Positions 8,301 through 16,047 of a DNA stretch of 64,000 nucleotides are shown here, piece after piece. Numbering within the stretch: position 1 is the stretch's first letter; each line of letters starts with the position of its first letter. The notes below the pieces were generated by a model, which did not search any database, had not been told where the DNA came from, and saw only the letters and a list, made by a program, of their open reading frames with translations. The translations under genes were made by a program, and so were the position numbers. The DNA lies in contig NZ_FNQJ01000001.1 of assembly GCF_900107605.1 (NCBI RefSeq), positions 186,001 to 250,000 on the forward strand, in the 5' to 3' direction. This DNA is from Acidovorax soli (GTDB lineage: Bacteria > Pseudomonadota > Gammaproteobacteria > Burkholderiales > Burkholderiaceae_C).

Positions 8301-8425
8301 ACGGCATCCACAAACAGTCGGTTGTTTTTGGCAGTGACTCCCGGTTGTCCGGCCTGGCCTGGTAGCAGATTCTCAATCTGTGCCCATTGGGAGTCACTGA
8401 GAACGTATATGGACGCCCTGAATAA
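8301..8425 (-). mobile_element. N-terminal remnant of an IS427-group (IS5 family) transposase
   Basis: Reading down from about 8410 gives YVLSDSQWAQIENLLPG, then QAGQPGVTAKNNRLFVDAV, the start of IS427-type transposases (first frame of a frameshifted pair). The expected start ATG reads ATA. The frame is cut at 8300 by the terminal repeat of the IS903-type remnant, so this is a nested insertion. Confidence 0.7.
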
Positions 8426-8532
8426 GCCAAGCCCTCACTCACTGAAGTCAAGACGGTAAAGATTGCACCCGTATATCCGGACACGTCCGATGCTGAAAAA
8501 GTGCTCTTACATGTTGCGCGCATGGAGAAGCA

Positions 8533-10416
8533 TCAGGCTTCGACATGTATATTGGCTCCGGTGAATTGCGTCTGCTTTGCAAGCGTTTGCAGGTCCGTAT
8601 CCGAGAGGCAGCGTTGTGGATCTCGCAGGATGAAGCCTTGTGCGTCGTCAAAGCGCACTTGCGGCCAACAAGAAGCTGGCTGCTGGTTTCGCTGCATGAT
8701 GGTTGCGAGTTCTTTCTCCAGATACCGCTTCATGGCCATGCCGCGCAGTTCGGGCTTGAAGACTTTGCCCACGTTGGTGGTGGGCAGTGCGGGCAGGATT
8801 TCAACGTATTTGGGGCGCGCGGGCGGCTCGTCCACGTGGCGTGCCGCAAAGTCGCGCAGGGATTCGGCATCCGCTGTCTGACCTTCTTTGAGCGTGACGA
8901 AGGCCACCGGCACTTCCCCTGCATACCGGTCTGGCGCACCCACCGCGGCGCAGGCCTTTACGGCGGGGTGTCTCTCCAGGGCTTGTTCTATCACTTGCGG
9001 GTCAATGTTGTGGCCGCTGCGAATGATCAGATCTTTCGAGCGTCCTTGCAGCTTGAGTAGGCCATCGGGAGTCAGAGAACCCAGGTCGCCTGAGATGAGC
9101 CAGCCGTCGTCGGTGAAATAGCGCTTTCTCTCGATCTGACCCAGGTAGCCTGCAAACAGATTGGGCGACTTGAACAGCACCATACCGGTCTCGCCGGCCA
9201 CTGCTTCGTCTGGCGTGAGGTTGCCGTTGGCATCCATCTTGCCGATGCGGATGCGGGCATGCGGCGTCCTGAAACCAACATGGCCAACGCTGGCATGCAC
9301 GCCGGGCGGAGTGATGGTGGAGATGCCGGTCATCTCGGTCATGCCCAGGCTTTCGTGCACATGGAAACCCGTACGCTCCTTGAAGCGTCGTGCCGTTTCC
9401 TGGCTGAGCGGCGCGGCGCCCGTGCGGAAGTAGCGGATGGAGGAGATATCTGCTCCACCCAGGTCGATGTCCGAGAGCGCGGACAGCACCGTGGGTACGG
9501 CGGACATGATGGTCGGCGTATGGCGGTCCGCGAGCCGCCAGAAATTGGCAATAACGTCCTTGTTGCGGAACAGTTCCTTGGTCGGGATGATGACCTCGGC
9601 GCCCGCGGAGAAGCAGGCCAGCGAACCAGGCAACACCCCGGCCACGTGAAACAGCGGGTAGCCGTTGATGGTGCGGTCGCTTGGGGTCAGGCCCTGCATC
9701 TGCACGCTGGCCCAGGCGGTATAGACCTGGGCCCCATGCGTCTGCGCCGCCAACTTGGGCGAGCCAGTGGTGCCGCCCGTATGGAAGTAGGCTGCGACAT
9801 CGCTCGGTTGGATCTTGCGCCCCGAGAGCAGTCGGTCCGCAGGCTGGCGGGCAATGAGCTCGGAGAAGCTTTGCACGGACGCGCGGATGCCAGTGGCATC
9901 GGGCACGGTGCCCGTGTGGCTCACGTACAGAACATGTTCGATGCCGGTGGCGAGCTGCGCCACCTTGCCCCAGATGCTGGCATCGTCCCGGTCTGCCCAG
10001 GCAACAAGGACCTTGGCGCCGGTGGCGTTCAGCAGTGACGAGATTTTCTCTACCGTGAGCAAAGGATTGATCGGCTGTACGATGGCTGCGGCCTCGCCGC
10101 CCCACAGTGCAAAATGGTATTCAGGGCAGCCCGGCAACATGATGCCGACGGTGTCCTGCCTGCCCAGCCCCAGGCTATGCAACGCATTGGCGGTTTGGTT
10201 GATCTTGCCCAGCAGTTGCGCGTAGGTGTAGCGCTCGATGTCGGCGTCGTCATCGGCGGTCTTGAGGAAGGTCAGGGCCACCCCTGCGCCATGGCTGCGG
10301 GCTGAGGCCTCGAACAACGCATGGGTGGATTGGGGCTGGATCAGCGCATCCAACGGCGTTTGCTCGATGGCCTCGATGTCCGCGAGACAGCGTATGGCGC
10401 GTATGGGATAGAACAT
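8533..10416 (-). CDS. Acyl-CoA synthetase (AMP-forming, ANL superfamily)
   Basis: This enzyme of 627 residues activates a carboxylic acid as acyl-adenylate and passes it to CoA. The phosphate-binding loop is FHTGGTTGSPK (211-221). The adenine-binding region reads GMTEMTG, the hinge region GWLISGDLGSL, and the catalytic C-terminal lysine lies in TTNVGKVFKPELR. The substrate is not evident; the sequence resembles medium- or long-chain or aryl-acid ligases. A 25-residue N-terminal addition and a ~40-residue tail after the catalytic lysine are longer than average. It shares an operon with the nitronate monooxygenase-like gene 21 bases upstream and probably with the Bug protein gene, suggesting catabolism of an imported organic acid. 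Confidence 0.85.
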   Translation of the reverse strand: MFYPIRAIRCLADIEAIEQTPLDALIQPQSTHALFEASARSHGAGVALTFLKTADDDADIERYTYAQLLGKINQTANALHSLGLGRQDTVGIMLPGCPEYHFALWGGEAAAIVQPINPLLTVEKISSLLNATGAKVLVAWADRDDASIWGKVAQLATGIEHVLYVSHTGTVPDATGIRASVQSFSELIARQPADRLLSGRKIQPSDVAAYFHTGGTTGSPKLAAQTHGAQVYTAWASVQMQGLTPSDRTINGYPLFHVAGVLPGSLACFSAGAEVIIPTKELFRNKDVIANFWRLADRHTPTIMSAVPTVLSALSDIDLGGADISSIRYFRTGAAPLSQETARRFKERTGFHVHESLGMTEMTGISTITPPGVHASVGHVGFRTPHARIRIGKMDANGNLTPDEAVAGETGMVLFKSPNLFAGYLGQIERKRYFTDDGWLISGDLGSLTPDGLLKLQGRSKDLIIRSGHNIDPQVIEQALERHPAVKACAAVGAPDRYAGEVPVAFVTLKEGQTADAESLRDFAARHVDEPPARPKYVEILPALPTTNVGKVFKPELRGMAMKRYLEKELATIMQRNQQPASCWPQVRFDDAQGFILRDPQRCLSDTDLQTLAKQTQFTGANIHVEA

Positions 10417-10437
10417 GGTGTCTCCAGGGTGCCGCGA

Positions 10438-11412
10438 TCAGGATAGGAACAGTCCGGTTCCCCGCGCGAAGGCAGCGCGGCAATCACGCACCATGCGGTC
10501 TATCAGCTCCTGGCAGGTGGGAACGTCATCGATGAGCCCCACGCACTGGCCGGTAGCGATCACGGCGTCGTCTATGTTGCCCGACTGCAGCGCCGCCTTG
10601 CCGCGCTGTCCGGTGACGAGGTGGCGCAGGTCTTCGAATTGACAACCTCCCGCACGGCGCTCCATGTCCACAACCTCTTGTGTCACGCTGCTTTGCAGTG
10701 CGCGGGAGGTGTTGTTCAGGCTGCGCAGCACCAGTTGCGTATCGGTTTCCTTGGCGTTGACCAGGGCTTGCTTCAAGTCATCGTGGACCGGAGCTTCCAT
10801 GGTGGCCAAAAAGCGCGTGCCCATGTTGACGCCCTCGGCGCCCAGCGCCAGTGCCGCCGCCATGCCGGCACCCGTGGCGATGCCACCAGAGGCGACGACG
10901 GGTATGTCGAGGACCTTGACCGCGGCGGGAATCAACACCAGGCCCGGAACATCGTCTTCGCCCGGATGGCCCGCGCACTCGAATCCGTCGATCGAGACGG
11001 CATCCACCCCGATCTTCTGAGCCGAAAGCGCATGCCGCACCGAAGTGCATTTGTGGATCACCTTGACGCCGCCCTGGTGCAGCCGACCCATGTATTCCCT
11101 GGGGTTGTTGCCCGCGGTCTCCACGATGCGGATACCGCTTTCGATGATGACGTCGATGAATTCGTCATAGGGCGGCTTGTTCTGCGCGGGCAGGAATGTC
11201 AGGTTCACCGCGAACGGGGCACTGGTGAGCGCCTGTGTTTTCTGGATTTCCTTGCGCAGGTCTTCGGGCGAAGGCTGCGTCAACGCGGTGAGCACACCGA
11301 GTCCGCCGGCGTTGGAGACAGCGGCCACCAGCGGGCTGAGGGCTACCCACTGCATGCCACCCTGAATGATGGGATAGCGGATTCCGAGCAGCTCTGTGAT
11401 ACGTGTTTTCAT
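10438..11412 (-). CDS. Nitronate monooxygenase / 2-nitropropane dioxygenase-like flavoprotein
   Basis: The 324-residue protein is an FMN-binding TIM barrel. It starts with the family segment RYPIIQGGMQWVALSPLVAA, and has NAGGLGVL, the active-site region GFECAGHPGEDD with the conserved His, the phosphate-binding VVASGGIATG and GAEGVNMGTRFLAT. Members oxidise nitronates or act as FabK-like enoyl reductases. The linked acyl-CoA synthetase suggests a role in acid breakdown in this operon, perhaps as an enoyl-CoA or nitronate oxidoreductase. The exact reaction cannot be assigned. The gene lies between the synthetase and the Bug gene, all on the same strand. Confidence 0.82.
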   Translation of the reverse strand: MKTRITELLGIRYPIIQGGMQWVALSPLVAAVSNAGGLGVLTALTQPSPEDLRKEIQKTQALTSAPFAVNLTFLPAQNKPPYDEFIDVIIESGIRIVETAGNNPREYMGRLHQGGVKVIHKCTSVRHALSAQKIGVDAVSIDGFECAGHPGEDDVPGLVLIPAAVKVLDIPVVASGGIATGAGMAAALALGAEGVNMGTRFLATMEAPVHDDLKQALVNAKETDTQLVLRSLNNTSRALQSSVTQEVVDMERRAGGCQFEDLRHLVTGQRGKAALQSGNIDDAVIATGQCVGLIDDVPTCQELIDRMVRDCRAAFARGTGLFLS

Positions 11413-11501
11413 GATGCGTCTGGTGTTTTTCCCATTGCGAAGACGCGGCTTGCCTTCAGCCGCGTCTGGGTGGGCTGATCCGTTTGGATGCTGGGAGAGG
11501 T

Positions 11502-12497
11502 TTATTCGGCGGTGAGCTGGTTGTCCTTGACCACCTTGCCCCAGCCGGTGAAGTCGGACAGCAGCAGCTCCTGCGTTTTGCCCGGGGTGAGGTAGGCGGG
11601 AAGAATGCCAATCTGCTCGAAGCGTTGGTTTATCTCGTCGCTGGCCAGAATCTGCCGGGATTCTTCGCTCACGCGGTCAATGATGTTCTGCGGCGTGTTT
11701 TTCGGCGCCACCAGGCCGCCCCAGGAGGATGCTTCGTAGCCGCCAAAGCCCTGCTCGGCCATGGTGGACACCTCGGGCAGCACCTTCACACGCTTGGGCG
11801 TGCCCACCGCCACTGCCTTCAGCCGGCCCCCCTTGATTTGCGGCAGGGCCGTGACCATGTCCGCATAGATCACCGGTACCACGCCGCCCAACGTGTCGTT
11901 CATCGCGGGTGCGCTGCCCTTGTAGGCAACGTGCTGCATGTTGCTGAAGCCCTTGGACTTCATCAGTTCCATGCTCAGATGCCCCGAGCTGCCGGCTCCC
12001 GAGCTGGTGTACATCAGCGGTTGCGCGCTTGCCTTGGATTTGGCGAACAGCGACTTCAGATCGGTCAGGTCGGGCAGCGAGTTTTTGTTGACCGCGATCA
12101 CGTTGGGCAGGTCGTAGATCTTGGTGATGGGGGCAAAACTGGTCGCGGGATTGAATGTGGCTGTCTTGAAGAAATGCGGCGCCAGGATGGTGGGCGTCAC
12201 CATCATCATGAAAGTGTAGCCATCAGCCGGCGTGTTCATGAACTGGCCCGCCGCCACCGCGCCCGAGGCGCCGGGCTTGTTGTCCACCACGATCGGTTGC
12301 CCGAGCCGCTTGCTCAGCGCCTCGGCATATACGCGGGCCGCGGAATCCGTGGGGCCTCCCGCTGGGAATGGCACCACCAGCTTGATAGGTCGATCGGGCC
12401 AGTCTGCAGCCGACGATTGCAGGGTGGTGGAAGCCAACAGCAGACCCATGGCCGTAAGCGCCGAGGTGCGCAAAAATTTTGAACGTGTCAGTGTCAT
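11502..12497 (-). CDS. Bug/TctC-family periplasmic solute-binding protein
   Basis: The 331-residue protein carries a signal peptide (MTLTRSKFLRTSALTAMGLL followed by a small-residue stretch, cleavage near residue 30). The mature part begins ADWPDRPIKLVVPFPAGGPTD, the Bug family ligand-loop signature. Bug proteins bind carboxylates, amino acids or aromatic acids, sometimes for a TctAB membrane pair that is not seen here. ATG 12497 is chosen because AAGGAG lies seven bases upstream and the signal peptide starts there; longer frames upstream lack support. Divergent transcription from a LysR gene suggests control by that regulator. Confidence 0.9.
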   Translation of the reverse strand: MTLTRSKFLRTSALTAMGLLLASTTLQSSAADWPDRPIKLVVPFPAGGPTDSAARVYAEALSKRLGQPIVVDNKPGASGAVAAGQFMNTPADGYTFMMMVTPTILAPHFFKTATFNPATSFAPITKIYDLPNVIAVNKNSLPDLTDLKSLFAKSKASAQPLMYTSSGAGSSGHLSMELMKSKGFSNMQHVAYKGSAPAMNDTLGGVVPVIYADMVTALPQIKGGRLKAVAVGTPKRVKVLPEVSTMAEQGFGGYEASSWGGLVAPKNTPQNIIDRVSEESRQILASDEINQRFEQIGILPAYLTPGKTQELLLSDFTGWGKVVKDNQLTAE

Positions 12498-12601
12498 TAT
12501 GTCTCCTTGAATATCCAGTTTGTGTTGTCTGCTCGCTGGTGGTTTGGTGATTCTTTCAGACAAGATCGCCATTGACAACGACAGCATTGATGTACACCAT
12601 G

Positions 12602-12617
12602 GTCAAAAATATTTGAC
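12602..12617. promoter_or_regulatory. Inverted repeat GTCAAA-N4-TTTGAC in the LysR/Bug divergent promoter
   Basis: Two perfect six-base arms separated by AATA lie 18 bases before the LysR start codon in the 138-base divergent spacer. LysR-type regulators often bind such dyads upstream of their own gene. The role is inferred from position only. Confidence 0.4.
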
Positions 12618-12635
12618 ATGAAGTGACCGTCATAC

Positions 12636-13550
12636 ATGGACCTGCTCGCACTGACCATCTTTGTAGAAATCGTGGACGGGGGAAACCTCAGCCAGGCTGC
12701 CCGCGCCTTGAACATGTCACGCGCTAATGTCAGCTATCACGTCGCCCAGCTGGAGAAGTCGCTGGATGCCGAGTTGCTGCGCCGTACACCGCAGGGTGTG
12801 GAGCTGACCAATATGGGCCAGCAGGTCTACGAGCATGCCAGGAACATCGTTCATGAAGCAGCGCTGATGCGCGATGCCGTCAGCGCGAGCGAAGACCAGC
12901 TGACAGGGAAGATCGGCCTGAGCGCGCCTACCGGTTTCGGGCAGCTGGTCATGGGGCCTTGGCTAATTGAGTTCAAGAAGAAGTACCCCGGCATCATCCT
13001 GGAGGTGCGGCTGGAGAACTTCATCGACAACCTGGTCAAGGACGGAGTGGATGTTGCAATCCGCGTGACCCCGGAGCCTCCCCCCATGGTCGTGGCCCGG
13101 GATTTGGGGCCTGTTCACTACACCTTGTGCGCTTCCGCCGAATGGGCTGCCCGGGAGCGTTTGCCACAGAATTTGGGGGAGCTCAGGCGCACGCCCATCA
13201 TCACATCGGGCGGGGTGAGCGGCCGTGTGCGCATGACTGCCGCTCAAAATGGCCATGAAGAGGAGATCGAGTTTGTTCCGACCCTCATGTCGCGCAGCTA
13301 CCCCTTTGTGCTCGATTGCATTTTGAGCGGCATCGGCGTGGGCTTGGTGCCCGACTATGTGATCCGGCCGCGTCTCCAGACAGGTGAGTTGGTGCAGGTG
13401 CTTGCCGAATATCAGTTCGGCATCGACGGGAACCACCTGTACCTGATGTACATGCCCAACCGCTATCAGTCGCGCGCCGCCATCACTTTCATCGATTTCT
13501 TGACTGACAAGATGGGGCTTCTGCGGATGGTAAGGAGATCTGGCGTTTGA
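12636..13550 (+). CDS. LysR-family transcriptional regulator
   Basis: The 304-residue protein has the LysR winged helix-turn-helix at about 1-60 (LTIFVEIVDGGNLSQAARAL and SYHVAQLEKSLDAELLRR) and an effector-binding domain from about 90. It belongs to the group whose effector domain starts GKIGLSAPTGFGQL. It probably controls the divergent Bug-NMO-ligase operon in response to an acid ligand. The stretch VRMTAAQNGHEEEIEF and the C-terminal LYLMYMPNRYQSRAAITFID are as in typical family members. The start ATG is the only one ahead of the HTH. Confidence 0.92.
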   Translation: MDLLALTIFVEIVDGGNLSQAARALNMSRANVSYHVAQLEKSLDAELLRRTPQGVELTNMGQQVYEHARNIVHEAALMRDAVSASEDQLTGKIGLSAPTGFGQLVMGPWLIEFKKKYPGIILEVRLENFIDNLVKDGVDVAIRVTPEPPPMVVARDLGPVHYTLCASAEWAARERLPQNLGELRRTPIITSGGVSGRVRMTAAQNGHEEEIEFVPTLMSRSYPFVLDCILSGIGVGLVPDYVIRPRLQTGELVQVLAEYQFGIDGNHLYLMYMPNRYQSRAAITFIDFLTDKMGLLRMVRRSGV

Positions 13551-13670
13551 GTGGTTGTGGCAGGGACGGGGGTTTGGTCACGGTAGCTGTGTTCAGCCAG
13601 AAGGCCGCATGAAGCCTCAGTTTTCACCCGGCCCGGGTTTCTGGATACCACCAAAAGTACCACCATGCTG

Positions 13671-13838
13671 TCAGGCTTGCCTTTGCAGCGTCTGAAACGC
13701 GTTGCGCAGCAGGCTCACCACCTCGGTCAAGTCCAGGGGCTGCAGACGGTTCTTTTTCAGGAAGGCCGCCCACTGAGCCTGTTTCATCGCGTCCAGCGCG
13801 AACGCATCGCTCAACCCTGTGGGAATGGTTTTGGGCAT
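13671..13838 (-). pseudogene. C-terminal remnant of an AbiEii/AbiGii-like nucleotidyltransferase toxin
   Basis: Read on the minus strand, this short frame gives MPKTIPTGLSDAFALDAMKQ, then AQWAAFLKKNRLQPLDLTEV and a short tail (55 residues). The pattern of a Gly-Leu-Ser loop, a Lys-Gln-x-Gln-Trp-x-Ala-Phe block and a final helical stretch resembles the C-terminus of AbiEii toxins. The catalytic nucleotidyltransferase core is absent, and no antitoxin (AbiEi) is seen. The rest of the 606-base stretch between the LysR gene and the antitoxin gene holds nothing else recognisable except the promoter near its right end. Confidence 0.45.
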
Positions 13839-14092
13839 CGCCAGTTGCCGCCGTGAGAATGTGGCCTCAACGGCTCGGCAAGGCGCAAGCTGATGGCCTG
13901 CCTAGGACAGGTGCGCGTGCAGGGGGCGTAATGCCCCACGAAACCGGGCAATTGCCCTGGCGCAGCGCCTGCTGGGCGCCCTGCACACGCCCAAACTGCT
14001 CAACGTGAGTGCTATTTGAGCTCACACATCGCCGTGGCACAGCCAGAACCGATTCGTGAAGAGCTTCTCTAGCAGTAGCGCCCCTATGTACT

Positions 14093-14130
14093 TTGACAGC
14101 CTCTAGCGCGCAGCTTAAAATGTGTACACA
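14093..14130 (+). promoter_or_regulatory. Promoter and palindromic operator of the toxin-antitoxin operon
   Basis: A -35 TTGACA at 14093-14098 and a -10 TAAAAT at 14116-14121 are separated by exactly 17 bases. The -10 overlaps a perfect ten-base palindrome TGTGTACACA (14121-14130), ideally placed for antitoxin or toxin-antitoxin complex binding and autorepression. The antitoxin ribosome site AAGGAG follows at about 14143. Confidence 0.7.
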
Positions 14131-14156
14131 ATGATTCACAACTAAGGAGTTCGACC

Positions 14157-14435
14157 ATGGAAGCCACAAAGGTAGGAATCCGCGAGTTCCGAGCGGACTT
14201 GGCCGAGTACATCGCGGCTAGCAGCCCTGTTGCTGTGACTCGCCACGGACAGACAGTCGGCTACTTCATTCCCGTACACGGTCAAGCCGAGGCGGACTTG
14301 GTGGCGCTGAAGAAAGCCAGCCAGTCACTCGATAAGCTGCTGTCTGCGCAGGGTGTGGATGTAGAGGACATCGTTGCCGACTTCAAGAAAGCCCGCAAGA
14401 AGAGCACTACCGCCGCCAGTGCCAAAGCCAAATGA
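14157..14435 (+). CDS. Phd/YefM-like antitoxin
   Basis: The 92-residue protein has the N-terminal DNA-binding fold of the Phd/YefM class (VGIREFRADLAEYIAASS, then VAVTRHGQTVGYFIPV). Its C-terminus is charged, Lys/Ala-rich and probably disordered, and would wrap the toxin. It should neutralise the PIN toxin encoded directly downstream, whose ATG overlaps this gene's stop (ATGA), and repress the shared promoter. A good AAGGAG lies nine bases upstream of the start. Confidence 0.8.
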   Translation: MEATKVGIREFRADLAEYIAASSPVAVTRHGQTVGYFIPVHGQAEADLVALKKASQSLDKLLSAQGVDVEDIVADFKKARKKSTTAASAKAK

Positions 14436-14854
14436 GCAGCGCGGCCATCGTTCTGGATGCCAACATCCTGATCCGCGCTGTCCTGGGTAAACGTGTCCGT
14501 GAACTGATCCAGGCGCACGCAGCCTCCGTCAAGTTCTTTGCCCCTGATGTGGCGTATGCGGATGCACGGAAATACCTGCCCGCGCTGCTGACAAAACGAG
14601 GCGTTGAACCAATCCCTGCCATGCTGGTGCTCGATGCTCTTGAGCGCATCGTTCACCCCATGGATATGGAGGTTTATGGAGGACTCCAGCAGCAGGCGCT
14701 GCGCCGCATCGAGATGCGAGACGCCGACGACTGGCCTGTACTGGCGTGTGCGATGGTGCTTGGTTGCCCCGTTTGGACTGAGGATACAGATTTCTTCGGT
14801 ACTGGCGTCGCAACGTGGACAACCGACCGGATTGCGCTGTTTTTAGGTAGCTAA
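14432..14854 (+). CDS. PIN-domain toxin (VapC-like ribonuclease)
   Basis: The 140-residue protein starts with the PIN motif IVLDANILIRAVLG (D9). Further acidic residues are expected for the metal site: D39 or D44 in the AP-D-VAYADARKYLP segment, the RDADDWPVLACAMVLGC block, and WTEDTDF near the C-terminus. VapC-type toxins cleave specific RNAs. The family usually has a conserved Glu in the second block; here Asp residues stand in that region, so the site is somewhat atypical. The stop codon TAA is directly followed by the terminal repeat of an IS remnant, so the native terminus could have been altered. Confidence 0.8.
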   Translation: MSSAAIVLDANILIRAVLGKRVRELIQAHAASVKFFAPDVAYADARKYLPALLTKRGVEPIPAMLVLDALERIVHPMDMEVYGGLQQQALRRIEMRDADDWPVLACAMVLGCPVWTEDTDFFGTGVATWTTDRIALFLGS

Positions 14855-15066
14855 GGGCTTTGTTGCACAAATCCAGTTGCAGGCGTGATAACCCCAACCC
14901 AAGACGTGGCTATGCCACAGCCGCCACGGGTACCGTGGTCGGGCATCCCAACTGCGTGCAGCGGTTGGGCAAGGCCACGCGCACGTGCAACTCTGCTACC
15001 TGTCGCTCAAACGTGCGTGCCATCATCCGTTCCCCCCAACCGTTTGAAACAATGCATCTTTGGGAC
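14855..15066 (-). mobile_element. 3' remnant of an IS903-group (IS5 family) element
   Basis: The terminal repeat GGGCTTTGTTGCACAAATCC occupies 14855-14874. Reading down from 15066 gives PKMHCFKRLG, one extra base, then ERMMARTFERQVAELHVRV, ALPNRCTQLGCPTTVPV and a stop at 14910-14912. This is the C-terminus of the IS5-family transposase type seen near 8.2 kb. The N-terminal two-thirds are missing. It is oriented like the 5' remnant at 8010-8300 and may derive from a second copy of the same element. Confidence 0.65.
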
Positions 15067-15082
15067 CCCATACCCGTCAGCC

Positions 15083-15715
15083 TCACCACACACCCGTGAT
15101 AGATGGGGCGCAGGCAACCAATCGTTTTGGCTGGCCGTGGCAGTCGCCCATCATCAATTCCTTCAAGGCCCTTGGAGGACGCCTAAACCACGCGACACAC
15201 ACTTTCGCAAGGTCAATCGAGCCCGCCGATTGGGAGTCAAGCAGCGATTCGGCAAGCGCGGAATCATGCTCAAGGTAAATGTCCCCGACCCGCTGTAGCT
15301 CGTTGATGTCGGACTTCCGTTCAGCCAATGGTTTCTGAAGCATCCAGCGCGGCACGTCCAGCGGGTGTTCATCTTCCTTGAAGGCCATGCCCATGATGGG
15401 TGCCATGAAGTCAATCAGCCAACCTTGGCATTCGACCCACGCATGAAATGACTGTCTGTCACTTTCTGGCCCGTCACCCATGCGGTCATACATGGCGACG
15501 GTTGAGCTTTTCTCGTCAACCATCATCCCCATGAATCCGGCGCTAATCGTGGCGGGCAGCTTGTAGTGCTCCCGAAGGATCAACGTCCCCGCGATAGTGA
15601 ACAGGATGCAGGCCCGATGCGTGCGGGCAACCTCACTTGCATCAAGAACGCTGTAAACGACCTGATAAATGCGCTGGTAGTCCGGCAGAGGGAGCAAGGG
15701 GCGTTTGTGCTTCAT
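15083..15715 (-). CDS. DUF2026-type protein of unknown function
   Basis: This soluble protein of 210 residues starts MKHKRPLLPLPDYQRIYQVV. Conserved-looking blocks are THRACILFTIAG with C36, SFHAWVECQGWLIDFMAP with H91 and D102, and a C-terminal AKVCVAWFRRPP. The spacing Cys...HAWVE...IDF is that of transglutaminase/papain-like folds, and I associate the family with DUF2026; a catalytic triad C36-H91-D102 is inference. It lies alone in an islet of toxin-antitoxin and IS remnants next to a tRNA-Ser gene. The last ~15 residues lie close to the IS remnant and may be foreign. Confidence 0.6.
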   Translation of the reverse strand: MKHKRPLLPLPDYQRIYQVVYSVLDASEVARTHRACILFTIAGTLILREHYKLPATISAGFMGMMVDEKSSTVAMYDRMGDGPESDRQSFHAWVECQGWLIDFMAPIMGMAFKEDEHPLDVPRWMLQKPLAERKSDINELQRVGDIYLEHDSALAESLLDSQSAGSIDLAKVCVAWFRRPPRALKELMMGDCHGQPKRLVACAPSITGVW

Positions 15716-15850
15716 GCTGCCACCTTACTCCGAGTCGTTGGTCCTGCAACGTCACCACTGCAATCAATTGCAGACACCCCAAACCACGCGAAGCCTAGCG
15801 GGTTAACTTTGGGCGGGTGTTTGGGTGGGAATGCAACCCACCAAAGAAAA

Positions 15851-15879
15851 AACCCTAAGTGAATCAATCACTTAGGGTT
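15851..15879 (-). terminator. Intrinsic terminator of tRNA-Ser
   Basis: A perfect 12-base-pair stem AACCCTAAGTGA / TCACTTAGGGTT with a five-base loop is followed, in the minus direction, by TTTTTTCTTT. It lies six bases after the CCA end of the tRNA. Confidence 0.9.
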
Positions 15880-15884
15880 GTATA

Positions 15885-15974
<90 letters not shown>

Positions 15975-16047
15975 GAAGCCCACGATTATAGCCACAGGTC
16001 AGGGGGTGTTGGGGTTTGCGGCCTGGCTGGCCCCAAAAAAACCGGCT

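Noticed and set aside
7970-8365. Plus-strand open frame over the IS remnants
   Set aside because: It runs through the heptamer array and antisense of two transposase remnants; no homology.
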